NCBI RefSeq assembly: GCF_900094805.1
Contig: NZ_FMAT01000007.1
Coordinates: forward strand, 62,001-126,000
DNA length: 64,000 bases
Direction of reading: 5' to 3'
DNA from: Arthrobacter sp. NIO-1057
GTDB lineage: Bacteria; Actinomycetota; Actinomycetes; Actinomycetales; Micrococcaceae
Position 1 is the stretch's first letter; each line of letters starts with the position of its first letter. The position numbers and the translations under genes are program-made. Shown one piece after another: positions 36,548 to 45,393 of the stretch. Below the pieces are notes generated by a model. That model made no database searches and was not told the DNA's origin. It saw nothing but the letters and a program-made list of their open reading frames with translations.

Positions 36548-38038
36548 ATGGATTTCTACAACCCATCGCTGGGGCACCAGTTCATTAACGGACAACAGGT
36601 TCGCGGACAGGGACCTTTGTTGCAGCGCGTCTCCCCCGCCACGGGCGAACTCCTGCTTGAGGTCGACACGGCCAGTATTGAACAAGTGGATCAGGCAGTA
36701 CAGGCCGCCGCCCAAGCGTATACGACGTGGTCGGCCCTCACTCCGGGGGAACGATCAGATCATCTTTTGGCTTTCGCCCGAGAACTTGAGGATCATGCCG
36801 AAGAACTGGCACAGGTGGAAACGGCACAAACCGGCAAAAGCATTCGGATGTCCACAGAGTTTGATGTTCCTGGAACTATCGACAATGTGAATTTCTTTGC
36901 TGGTGCGGCCAGAAACCTGCAGGGTTTGGCCGCTGGCGACTACGCAGGAAACACAACGTCCATGATCCGTCGCGAAGCTATCGGCGTCATTGGGTCGATC
37001 AGCCCCTGGAACTACCCACTGCAAATGGCTGCTTGGAAGGTTCTACCAGCCATCGCAGCAGGAAATACCATTGTGCTCAAACCTAGTGAGCTCACTCCAG
37101 GTACCTCAATGCTTTTTGCTAAGGCAGCCAAGGATGCGGGCCTACCTGATGGTGTCATCAATGTGATCTGCGGCGATGGACCCACTGTTGGCAGTGCCCT
37201 TGTACGCCATCGCCTGGTGAAAATGACTTCCTTCACCGGTTCCACCGCGGTGGGTCTAAAGATCATGTCGATGGCTGCCGAACGTGGAAATCGTGTTCAT
37301 CTGGAACTTGGAGGCAAGGCACCGTTTGTCGTCTTTGACGATGCCGATATCGAGGCCGCGGCCCACGGCGCGGTGGCCGGCTCCACCATTAATGCTGGTC
37401 AGGACTGCACTGCAGCAACACGTGCATATGTGCATTCTTCCGTATTCGAAAAATTCACCTCCAGGGTATCCGAGCTGATGGAATCAATGGTGGTAGGAGA
37501 TCCGAGCGATCCAAATACGGATATGGGCTCACTCATTAGCCAAGCACACCTAGAGAAGGTTTCAGCCATGGTTGAACGCGCTCAACAAGACGGTGCCAGG
37601 GTGCTGGCCGGTGGAAGGCGTGAGGAACGTGCGGGGTTCTACTACCGGCCGACGCTACTAGTTGGCGCTAGGCAAGATTCAGAAATTGTTCAGGACGAAG
37701 TATTCGGACCGGTATTGGTGGCTTTGCCCTTTGATACCGATCAGGAAGCTATTGATCTGGCTAATGACTCGCCGTACGGTTTGGCTGCCAGCGCATGGAC
37801 GAAGAATGTGGACCGCGCCATGATGGCCAGCGCTCAGATCCAGGCAGGTTGCGTGTGGATTAATGAGCATATCCTCATCGTTTCTGACATGCCTCATGGT
37901 GGTTATAAAGCCTCGGGCATGGGCAAGGATATGAGCCAGTATTCCTTTGATGAATACACGAACGTCAAGCACGTGATGCTATCCCACGACCCGGCGCCTC
38001 ATCGCGGTTGGCAGGACACCGTTTTCAAGCAACGTTAG
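36548..38038 (+). CDS. aminobutyraldehyde/betaine-aldehyde-type dehydrogenase
   Basis: 496-residue NAD aldehyde dehydrogenase with Glu E253 (HLELGGKAPF) and catalytic Cys C287 in NAGQDCTAATRAYV, the PatD-type wording. ATG at 36548 has AAGGAG eight bases upstream; the earlier in-frame ATG is not supported. Cotranscribed with the flavin oxidase. Likely reaction: 4-aminobutanal or a related amino-aldehyde to GABA or the matching acid. This is sequence-distinct from the aldehyde dehydrogenase at 27781. Confidence 0.9.
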   Translation: MDFYNPSLGHQFINGQQVRGQGPLLQRVSPATGELLLEVDTASIEQVDQAVQAAAQAYTTWSALTPGERSDHLLAFARELEDHAEELAQVETAQTGKSIRMSTEFDVPGTIDNVNFFAGAARNLQGLAAGDYAGNTTSMIRREAIGVIGSISPWNYPLQMAAWKVLPAIAAGNTIVLKPSELTPGTSMLFAKAAKDAGLPDGVINVICGDGPTVGSALVRHRLVKMTSFTGSTAVGLKIMSMAAERGNRVHLELGGKAPFVVFDDADIEAAAHGAVAGSTINAGQDCTAATRAYVHSSVFEKFTSRVSELMESMVVGDPSDPNTDMGSLISQAHLEKVSAMVERAQQDGARVLAGGRREERAGFYYRPTLLVGARQDSEIVQDEVFGPVLVALPFDTDQEAIDLANDSPYGLAASAWTKNVDRAMMASAQIQAGCVWINEHILIVSDMPHGGYKASGMGKDMSQYSFDEYTNVKHVMLSHDPAPHRGWQDTVFKQR

Positions 38039-38045
38039 GTAGCGG

Positions 38046-39164
38046 CTACAGTCCAGAAAGCAGCTGGTTCAGTTTTTTCGTCGCCATTCCCGGCTCGGTC
38101 GTGGCGAAGAAGTACTGAGCCAGCTGTTTTTGTTGTCCAGCGACTCCACCAGCGGCCAGTTTCGCGACGCGATCTGCCAGGCCGTTGGCGTTGCCCAATT
38201 GTTGGTCCATAGGCAACCCGTCACGAAGTTTGCTCGGACGTTCAGCAGCGAGCAGTAAGGGAATGTTGAGGGCCACTGCATCGTAGGCCATAGCGGAGGT
38301 ATCGCAGATGGCTACGTCGGCCCAGACTAAGGATTGCGAGGCATCACTAACCGGATCCAGTGTTGGTTCGAACCTAGTTTGTAAGGTTGCCACGGTCTTC
38401 TTCGCTTCGGCGGAGATATCGCCGGTCTTGGGATGAGGTCGGAAGCGCACTTCAAAACGGTCATCATTGACCAGCTGTGCGAGGATTCTTTCACCTAGCT
38501 TAATGACGGAGGAATAGGCCATTGCTTGCGAGTCGCCTTCCCATGTCGGGGCGTAGAGGACTCGGATCTTCTCCGATGCTGGGGCCGGTTCAAGAGCATC
38601 GAGCTGGGGGCGTCCGATCTGCACGAGGTGGGAAGAATCGAAGCGAGAAATATTCTCCGTGATACGTTCTACCGCTGCTTCACCGGCAACGCAGGCGTAA
38701 TCATAGGCTTTGAGTTGGTTTGAAACCATCGAGGCTTTTTCACTCTCACCATGGTTGAGGTGAATATGCGCTGGCCCGTTGAAGCGAAGCATGGTGAAGT
38801 TTCGTTGGGCATTGTTCACGTAGCTAATCGACTTGGTGTTCCAGTCACGCAGCTTTGACTCGATTTGTTCGATGGAACGCGTGAACAATATTGGCAATTC
38901 GCTGGCCTTCAACGCTTGTCGCGCAGAGAGTGAATCCATCAGTACTAGGCCAATGCGCAGGCCCTGTTGGGCAAGACGCTCGAAGGTCCCCAGCCAGACA
39001 CCTAATTGGTAGAACTGGCCGGGGCCTTCGGCAAAGAAAATAACATGGTCGGCTTGTTGTATTTCCCGTTGGCCTTTGGCTATTTCTGCTCGCACCGATC
39101 GCTCAGCGATCAAAGCGCGTGCCTTACCAGTCGCCTGATTAATTTGGGAAGGAATCAATGCCAT
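38046..39164 (-). CDS. CDP-glycerol glycerophosphotransferase-family protein (TagB/TagF-like)
   Basis: 372-residue GT-B-like protein. The catalytic region shows HLNHGESEKASMVSNQLKAYDYACVAGEAA, then LYAPTWEGDSQAM, FRFRPHPK-type text and DVAICDTSAMAYDAVALNIPLL, which match the polyglycerophosphate transferase family. Such enzymes extend teichoic acid or glycerophosphate-bearing capsule chains at the inner membrane face. Arthrobacter-type walls contain such polymers. It starts 20 bases after the stop of the zinc-binding lipoprotein gene, so the two may share a transcript, but a functional link is not apparent. Confidence 0.82.
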   Translation of the reverse strand: MALIPSQINQATGKARALIAERSVRAEIAKGQREIQQADHVIFFAEGPGQFYQLGVWLGTFERLAQQGLRIGLVLMDSLSARQALKASELPILFTRSIEQIESKLRDWNTKSISYVNNAQRNFTMLRFNGPAHIHLNHGESEKASMVSNQLKAYDYACVAGEAAVERITENISRFDSSHLVQIGRPQLDALEPAPASEKIRVLYAPTWEGDSQAMAYSSVIKLGERILAQLVNDDRFEVRFRPHPKTGDISAEAKKTVATLQTRFEPTLDPVSDASQSLVWADVAICDTSAMAYDAVALNIPLLLAAERPSKLRDGLPMDQQLGNANGLADRVAKLAAGGVAGQQKQLAQYFFATTEPGMATKKLNQLLSGL

Positions 39165-39184
39165 ACATGTAGTCTACGTACCTG

Positions 39185-40189
39185 TTAGCCGTTGATCGCG
39201 GAAGCCAAGTTGGAAATGTTGGATTTCATCCAATCCAAGTAGTTGGAATCATCCTGAATGGTTTCCGCGAAGTCTACGACGGGCACGTTAGCGGACTCTG
39301 CGTTCTTTTTCAGAGTCTTGGTTTCGCTACCCTCGGTCTGCACGTTGTAGGCCAACATATCAGTCTTGCCCTCCTTCAGCTCGTCCTGAGCTTTCTTGAG
39401 AGTCGTCGGAGCGATACCTTCGCCTTCTTCGATGGCTTCGCTCAGACCTTCAGGGGTGACATCCTCCATGCCAGCATCATCTAGAAGATGGAATGGAACA
39501 GGTTCAGTCATGATGAACTTTTTGCCCTCAAGCTTGGCGTCGCTGAGTTGGGTCTGCAGGTCTTTAATGCCGGCGTTGAATTCTTCAGCATTTTTTGTGT
39601 ACTGCTCTGCGTGGGCAGCGTCAGCCTTGCCGAAGGTCGTCGCTAGCTCATCAGCCAGGGCAGACATTGAATCTAGGTCATACCAGATATGCTCGTTGTA
39701 CCCTGCGTGATCATGGCCTTCATGCGAATCCTCGTCGGCATGTTCGGCATGCTCTTCAGCGCTCTCGTCTTCGTGGCCTTCTTCTTCCTCATGCTCTTTG
39801 GCAATAGGAGAAGTGTCCACCGCGTGAATCAACTCGACGTTCGAGGCCTGATCGCTAGGCAAGGACTGAACCAGCGAATCCATGAACGGGTCGTATCCAC
39901 CGCCGTTTGCAAGAACAACGTTTGCCTCGGAAATGGAGAGCTTGTCACGGGTGGTCGGCTCATAGGAGTGCGGATCTTGGGCGGCCGAGGTGATGATCTC
40001 GCTGACGCTCACGGTATCGCCACCCACGGCTTGGGCAATTTGGCCGTACACATTGGTAGTTGCAACCACTTTGACTGCAGATGAATCTGCTTCAGTCGCT
40101 TCGCCACTGATCCCCGCACAGCCTACGAGGACCATCCCGGCTGTCGGTACGGCTACAGCCAATGCAAGCAATGAGCGATACTTCTTCAT
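39185..40189 (-). CDS. znuA: zinc/manganese ABC transporter substrate-binding lipoprotein
   Basis: 334-residue metal-binding lipoprotein. ATG at 40189 follows GGAGAACGCGC and gives a signal peptide with lipobox LVGC (Cys24). Metal-site His residues are H74 (QDPHSYEP) and H167 (EHIWYD). Between them lies the His/Glu/Asp-rich loop at 133-161, typical of ZnuA-type zinc capture. No permease or ATPase gene is adjacent, so it must work with subunits encoded elsewhere. An operator-like palindrome precedes it. Confidence 0.9.
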   Translation of the reverse strand: MKKYRSLLALAVAVPTAGMVLVGCAGISGEATEADSSAVKVVATTNVYGQIAQAVGGDTVSVSEIITSAAQDPHSYEPTTRDKLSISEANVVLANGGGYDPFMDSLVQSLPSDQASNVELIHAVDTSPIAKEHEEEEGHEDESAEEHAEHADEDSHEGHDHAGYNEHIWYDLDSMSALADELATTFGKADAAHAEQYTKNAEEFNAGIKDLQTQLSDAKLEGKKFIMTEPVPFHLLDDAGMEDVTPEGLSEAIEEGEGIAPTTLKKAQDELKEGKTDMLAYNVQTEGSETKTLKKNAESANVPVVDFAETIQDDSNYLDWMKSNISNLASAING

Positions 40190-40242
40190 GCGCGTTCTCC
40201 ATCTAAACAGGGTTGCTATTGAGAACAATTCTACATTACTTT

Positions 40243-40257
40243 TGAGAACCGTTCGCA
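40243..40257 (-). promoter_or_regulatory. candidate Zur-type operator upstream of znuA
   Basis: 15-bp inverted repeat reading TGCGAACGGTTCTCA on the minus strand: TG and CA ends with GAAC-G-GTTC centre, the outer geometry of actinobacterial Zur boxes (TG-N11-CA). A related but weaker copy begins 23 bases away at 40220 (TGAGAACAATTC). Both lie within the 69-base gap between the YibE/F and znuA genes. Confidence 0.55.
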
Positions 40258-40258
40258 C

Positions 40259-41524
40259 CTATGAGTCTACGTTAGTGGCATACAAGGACCGTTTGCCATG
40301 CGCTCCGCCCGTACCAGTAGCCTTCACCACCATGACCGCAATGGCCGTCGTGACCGGAATTGCTAGTACCAATCCAATAGAACCAATCAGAATCCGAATA
40401 ACTTCCTCAGCCATCTCCCCAGAGCTCAACGTCACACCAAATCCCTGATTGCTCATGGCCGCAATGGCCAAGATTGGCAGGGCCGCACCAGCATAGGCAA
40501 AGGCAATGGTGTAGACCGTAGAAGCAATATGGTCACGACCAATACGCATCCCACGGAAGAACAATTCTTTAGCCGTCGCCTTAGGTGAGGTTTCAGCCAG
40601 TTCCCACACGGTGGCTGACTGCGTGATGGTGACATCGTTGAGCACACCCATGCCACCGATCAGCACACCGCAGATCAGCAAACCAGGTAGGGAGATTTGC
40701 GGTGCCACCGTCGACAGGGTCATCGCCGACTCGCTGTTAGCGCCAGTCAATGCAGCCGCATCCGTCAACCACAAAATCAAGGCGGCGGTCACGCCCAAAC
40801 CAAAGAGAGTTCCAAGTAATGCTGTTGATGTTTTCGCATTGAGCCCATGAGCAAAATACAACGCCACAAACATGATCGCCGTGGCACCGGTCAGTCCGAC
40901 CAGCACAGGATTCCCGCCCTCAATGAGCGCCGGAACCATAAAGAAGATCATGAACGCAATGCCACCAACCAGACCAATGACCGCGCGGGTACCACGCCAA
41001 CCAGCCACCAGCACGACCACGACTCCATAGGCAATAGCCAAGAGAGCCATCGGCAAGGTGCGCACAAAGTCCACAAAAACGTAAGGACTACCGCTCGTGG
41101 TATCCACCTGAGAAAGATCCAAATAACGTAGCGTGTCGCCGGGGCGCGCATCCCGCGATTGCAACATTTCCGGTGGAATCTCCATTTGGATCTCTGCTCC
41201 GCCCGAAGCTGGCATGACGTAAGTGACAGTGCATTCCAGCTTCTTGCCACCCACATCTTCTAAGCCTTGGGACGAAGGACAAGTTTCCACTTCACTTCGG
41301 GTCACCGTTCCGGTAGCCATGGTGGCGCCACCGGCGGTATCCATGGAGCCGTCCAAGGCAAACTTGTTATAGGTTCCTTGCGGCCAAAGGACAATCACCA
41401 TAACCATCGCCAGCACGCCAATGGGCGCTAGCAACGCCCACAGGATTATTGACGCCCTGCGTCGGCGTCGGGGATCTTGCAAAATCGGTTCGTCATGGTG
41501 GTGGCCCACAGGGTCTGACTCCAA
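40259..41524 (-). CDS. YibE/F-family membrane protein
   Basis: 421-residue integral membrane protein. After an N-terminal membrane anchor comes an extracytoplasmic domain of roughly 100 residues, then six to seven membrane segments with the family text GGMGVLNDVTITQSATVWEL and RGMRIGRDHIASTVYTIAFAYAGA. A TTG start is used because no ATG precedes the conserved part; GHHHDEP follows at residue 7. Function of the family is not established; a transport role has been suggested for related proteins. It lies just upstream of znuA but the intervening operator suggests separate control. Confidence 0.88.
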   Translation of the reverse strand: MESDPVGHHHDEPILQDPRRRRRASIILWALLAPIGVLAMVMVIVLWPQGTYNKFALDGSMDTAGGATMATGTVTRSEVETCPSSQGLEDVGGKKLECTVTYVMPASGGAEIQMEIPPEMLQSRDARPGDTLRYLDLSQVDTTSGSPYVFVDFVRTLPMALLAIAYGVVVVLVAGWRGTRAVIGLVGGIAFMIFFMVPALIEGGNPVLVGLTGATAIMFVALYFAHGLNAKTSTALLGTLFGLGVTAALILWLTDAAALTGANSESAMTLSTVAPQISLPGLLICGVLIGGMGVLNDVTITQSATVWELAETSPKATAKELFFRGMRIGRDHIASTVYTIAFAYAGAALPILAIAAMSNQGFGVTLSSGEMAEEVIRILIGSIGLVLAIPVTTAIAVMVVKATGTGGAHGKRSLYATNVDS

Positions 41525-41644
41525 ATCAATAAAGGCGAATCGTCTGTTCCAAGTCTAAGAGCACCGTGCTGACTACCTTGGGATGATCAATAAATCCTCC
41601 GCAAGGTTCATGTCGCTAGGAAGAATCAGCGAGAGAATTGAGCT

Positions 41645-42844
41645 ATGAGCTCGCCACACTACTTGCCTCCACCAGTGCCTCTGGCCAAGGAGGAACAAAG
41701 TTTTTCTTTCCATCGACTGTTGCGCCGTAATCATGACTACCGTTGGTGGCGTCCCTTAGCTTTTGCCGGAACTGGAATCGGGTTCTATATCGCACTGCTT
41801 ATCGTTGCGATGCTGATTATTTTTGTCGCCGCATTAGTTAATCCAGCAACCTGGGCAGCTGACACCAGTGGGGCAACAGACTCGATGGCTATCGAAGCAG
41901 AGCTCGATATGACGTCGCCTATTGAGTTCGCCATCACCATGGCATCGTTGATCATCATGATTCCCGCGGTCTATCTGGCCTATCTCCTGCTCGGATCAAA
42001 ACCGGTCGGATCGCTCATTTCCGTCGCTGGAAAATTGCGCTGGCGCTGGTTCGGGGTAGCTATTGGCACCAGTGCCCTACTTTTTGCCGCGTATTTTGCC
42101 CTGAACTTTGCTCTATCGGCTTCCGGGGTTGGAGAACAAACTGATCTGATCCCAACGAAAGTCCCAGCAGATCCATTGTTCTTCGCCCTACTGGTCATCT
42201 TGCTAACGCCCTTTCAGTGCGCTGCCGAAGAATTAGTGTTTCGTGGCGCAATGATGCAAGTGATCGGTAGCTGGCTAAAGCACCCCCTCTTTGCCATTCT
42301 TCTACCCGTGCCACTGTTTACCGTCGGCCACCTCTATGACGTTTATGGTCTTTTAGACGTGAGCGCATTCGCCATCGCTGCCGGGTACCTATCATGGCGC
42401 ACCGGTGGATTGGAAGCGGCAATGGCCATGCACATCATCAATAACACCTTCCTGTTCTTACTCGGAGCGATGGGCCAAATTGATATGAATGCTTCATCTT
42501 CCAGCCCGACATCCCTGATCTTCTCGGTTCTTTTCACTGCTGTACTAACGTATGTTTTGGTCAAGCTGTCCGATAAGAACAAGGTGGCTCGCACGGCTGG
42601 ACCCATCCCTGAAGCGACAAGGCCACCACTATTGCAGCCGTGGCCAATGGCCCAGCCAATGTATCACCAGCCACAAGCCTATTGGGCTCCCCCAATGGAT
42701 CCATCGATTCAGCAGGCACAACCGCCTTACCCGCAGAACTACCCACCAGCTCCTGGATACCCACCGGCAGGTGGATACCCGACAGCTCCTCCAGCTCCCC
42801 CAACTGATACGTTTGGAAATCCTCCAGAGAATCATGATCGTTAG
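41645..42844 (+). CDS. CPBP-family intramembrane metalloprotease
   Basis: 399-residue membrane protein of the Abi/CaaX protease family. Motif 1 is EELVFRG (E195, E196, R200), motif 2 FTVGHLYDVYG and motif 3 HIINNTF, so the catalytic residues are intact. About eight membrane segments. The last 70 residues are a Pro/Tyr-rich cytosolic tail with repeated PPYPQNYPPAPGYPPAGGYP text, common in actinobacterial membrane proteins and probably for protein interaction. Substrate unknown; monocistronic by position. Confidence 0.9.
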   Translation: MSSPHYLPPPVPLAKEEQSFSFHRLLRRNHDYRWWRPLAFAGTGIGFYIALLIVAMLIIFVAALVNPATWAADTSGATDSMAIEAELDMTSPIEFAITMASLIIMIPAVYLAYLLLGSKPVGSLISVAGKLRWRWFGVAIGTSALLFAAYFALNFALSASGVGEQTDLIPTKVPADPLFFALLVILLTPFQCAAEELVFRGAMMQVIGSWLKHPLFAILLPVPLFTVGHLYDVYGLLDVSAFAIAAGYLSWRTGGLEAAMAMHIINNTFLFLLGAMGQIDMNASSSSPTSLIFSVLFTAVLTYVLVKLSDKNKVARTAGPIPEATRPPLLQPWPMAQPMYHQPQAYWAPPMDPSIQQAQPPYPQNYPPAPGYPPAGGYPTAPPAPPTDTFGNPPENHDR

Positions 42845-42884
42845 TTAGAGAAGTAATCATCTGGCGCTTGGTCAGGGTCACACA

Positions 42885-42930
42885 GAGAATTGGGTTCGTT
42901 CCACGATTTTGTGGAACGAACCCAATTCTC
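42885..42930. terminator. bidirectional intrinsic terminator
   Basis: Twenty-pair perfect stem (42885-42904 with 42911-42930), loop GATTTT, followed by ATTTCT; between the convergent CPBP and Rv2629-like genes. Confidence 0.93.
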
Positions 42931-42944
42931 ATTTCTATTCAGTG

Positions 42945-44075
42945 TTAGGACTTAGCCCAGCGCAGCAAGGCCGCGATACCTGCGCCATCTGGAATGACAG
43001 AATCCGGAACATAACGGATCGTGGCATCAGTCAGAGCGGTAGCCCGCAAGAGCACCTCCGGTGCCGGCCATTCGCCAGCCACGAGTTCTGCGTGGTCATC
43101 CCCCTCCTGATGGGCAAGCCAAGGTTCAGCACTCAAAGCACGCAAAGTATGCTCATCTTGGTACTGTCCAACCAGAACAGTTTCAGCCTGGGCCGACTGT
43201 AAAGCGGTCACCACTTCATCGAGTCCGACCGCCAAAAGGGAACGACCGTTACCCGATTGTTCAGTAACCTTCGCTTCCAAGTCAGCCAGGGCTTTACTCT
43301 TCACATCCTCGATCAGCTTACTGATCTGCGCATCAACCTGCTTTACGTCAGCGCCACCTGTTCGAGTGTGCGAATCAATGACTTCTACATACTCTTTGAG
43401 GGTTGCCGGTATTTGAGCAATAACTGCCTCTCGCGCTTTGATGTCCCCGGAGATCACGATCAATCGCACGTAGTTCTCGGCCGCCATCCTTTTAATGAGC
43501 CCGGCCACTTCGTCCGCGTTTCTGCGGACCATTTCATCCGCGGCGGCCTGTGCCTTGGGCTGATCATATTCACCAGGCACCTTACGTGCATGGTGAATTT
43601 CTTCGGGTAACCCGACGATTCCTTGGCTGGTGATACGTTCCGGTGACGTGGTGTTGTACAGGTAGACCTCGCCACCGTCCTTGCCGACCTCAGCGACCAG
43701 GTATGAAAAGGAACCACCGCGAGCACGTGCCAGCGCGGTGAAATTCGGGAATGGTCCTACATCCACCGCTGGACTTTGAACCTTGAGTCCAGGAATGATT
43801 TCGTTGAGAACAACTTCCCCAGCATGAACCGCAACAAACCGTGCAACCGGTGCTCGCAGGCCCTCGGCAGGATCCAAAGCGCCGATGAGTGCTTGGACAT
43901 CTTCTGCCTTGGCTTGTTGAGACTTCAGCAATTTGGCAACATCTTCCGGGAGCCGGTCGGCAGCTTCTTGAGCGGCCGTCGTGCCCAGTGAAGCGTCCAC
44001 CAGAGCGGTGCTCCACGAACCATTCCTTCGATAGAGCGAAGCGTCGATTCCATTAGAATCCGCGCGTAGTGCCAT
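42945..44075 (-). CDS. eRF1-like (baeRF2/Vms1-type, Rv2629 family) protein
   Basis: 376-residue protein related to Mycobacterium tuberculosis Rv2629 and to the archaeal-bacterial eRF1-like (baeRF) group. Family-like segments are FVAVHAGEVVLNEIIPG, FSYLVAEVGKDGGEVYLYN, VIDSHTRTGGADVKQVD and the C-terminal VIPDGAGIAALLRWA. Start 44075 follows GGAAGGGAG. Group members are proposed to act on stalled ribosomes as peptidyl-tRNA hydrolases, as Vms1 does; no GGQ motif is visible. Rv2629 belongs to the hypoxia/dormancy set, so stress expression is plausible. Confidence 0.8.
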   Translation of the reverse strand: MALRADSNGIDASLYRRNGSWSTALVDASLGTTAAQEAADRLPEDVAKLLKSQQAKAEDVQALIGALDPAEGLRAPVARFVAVHAGEVVLNEIIPGLKVQSPAVDVGPFPNFTALARARGGSFSYLVAEVGKDGGEVYLYNTTSPERITSQGIVGLPEEIHHARKVPGEYDQPKAQAAADEMVRRNADEVAGLIKRMAAENYVRLIVISGDIKAREAVIAQIPATLKEYVEVIDSHTRTGGADVKQVDAQISKLIEDVKSKALADLEAKVTEQSGNGRSLLAVGLDEVVTALQSAQAETVLVGQYQDEHTLRALSAEPWLAHQEGDDHAELVAGEWPAPEVLLRATALTDATIRYVPDSVIPDGAGIAALLRWAKS

Positions 44076-44216
44076 GCTGACTCCCTTCCGCACGCGACCC
44101 TTGGCCGCGTTGCGACTAGATCCGTGGCTCTAACCTAACATCACTATTCAGTGGCTGGAAGAGGTAACCAGAAACTAACCTGTGGTTTGGAAGAAAGTCA
44201 GCATCCCTTCAACTTT

Positions 44217-45326
44217 TTACCAGCGACCACGCCAGTACTGCACTGGGTAAGCCTTCTTGGCGCCAAGTTGCTGCGCGGCATGGTTCGGCCACTGCGGATT
44301 GCCCAAGGCAGCACGTCCGATGCTCACACCGTCGGCTTGCCCGGTCACGACAATTTGCTCGGCCTGAATTGCTTCAGTAATTGCACCAACGGCCGTAACG
44401 AAGGCGTCTTCCGGAAGAGCCTGTTTTACTGCCTGGGCCAGAGGTACCTGATATCCAGGTCCGGTCGGGCCTGCATACGCACCGATCCCTGCGCTGGACA
44501 GATCGAAGGCACGAACTCCTAGGTCATACATTTCCTTAGACAATTTCACTGTGTCTTCCAGACGCCAGCCTCCTTCCAGCCAGTCTTCGCCAGAGAAGCG
44601 AATACCTAACGCCTTGTCTTCTGGCCATACTGCAGAAATAGCGGAGACGATTTCACGCAAGTACCTAGTGCGATTTTCGAAGCTTCCACCATATTCATCG
44701 GTGCGTTGGTTATTTAGTGGTGAGAGGAATTGGTGGATCAGGTATCCGTGGGCCGCGTGAATTTGTATCAGGTCAAACCCCGCAGCGTCGGCACGCTGGG
44801 CCGCTCGTGCCCAGTCCTGTACAGATTCTTGGATCTGTTCAATGCTCATGGTTGTTGCTGGTTTGAGTCCAAAAATATCGGTGGACGAGGAGCTGAACGT
44901 TTCCCAGCCACCGTCTTCATCACTAATACTTCCAACCTTTCCCGCTGCCTCGATGTCTTCCAACCAACCGTAGGTAGAAGCCTTGGCACCGGCATGGGCC
45001 AGCTGTACACCCACGGCTGCTCCGTGGGATCGAATGTACTGCGTAATGGGTTTCCAGGCTTCGACCTGTTCCTCATTCCACAGACCCGTGTCTCGATCCG
45101 AGATGCGGCCTTCTGGCGCAACGGCGGTTGCCTCGGTGATGATCAATGAGAAACCGCCGTGCGCCATCGACCCTAGGTGCGTTAGCTGCCAAGTGGTCGG
45201 TATGCCATCGCGCTGTGCGACCACGTACTGGCACATCGGAGGCAGGACCACACGGTTGCGAAGCTGCAGCCCGGCTCCGCTCTTGGTAGGAATGGTGACT
45301 TCTGAAAAGAGTTTGCTTTGAGGCAT
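44217..45326 (-). CDS. NADH:flavin oxidoreductase (old yellow enzyme, YqjM-like)
   Basis: 369-residue FMN enzyme. Residues RVVLPPMCQY (25-34) contain the Cys that tunes the flavin in YqjM-type enzymes; substrate-binding IHAAHGYLIHQFLSPLNNQRTDEYGGSFENRTRY is fully conserved, and FMN phosphate is bound near GQADGVSIGRAAL. It reduces activated C=C bonds of enals, enones or maleimides and may serve detoxification. The start at 45326 matches the family's usual N-terminus, although the ribosome-binding site is weak. Confidence 0.92.
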   Translation of the reverse strand: MPQSKLFSEVTIPTKSGAGLQLRNRVVLPPMCQYVVAQRDGIPTTWQLTHLGSMAHGGFSLIITEATAVAPEGRISDRDTGLWNEEQVEAWKPITQYIRSHGAAVGVQLAHAGAKASTYGWLEDIEAAGKVGSISDEDGGWETFSSSSTDIFGLKPATTMSIEQIQESVQDWARAAQRADAAGFDLIQIHAAHGYLIHQFLSPLNNQRTDEYGGSFENRTRYLREIVSAISAVWPEDKALGIRFSGEDWLEGGWRLEDTVKLSKEMYDLGVRAFDLSSAGIGAYAGPTGPGYQVPLAQAVKQALPEDAFVTAVGAITEAIQAEQIVVTGQADGVSIGRAALGNPQWPNHAAQQLGAKKAYPVQYWRGRW

Positions 45327-45393
45327 ACCTATTGTGACGTTGGGTTCGACTCGTTTATTCCGAGGCAAGATTCGTGTCCATCTGCTGGATACG

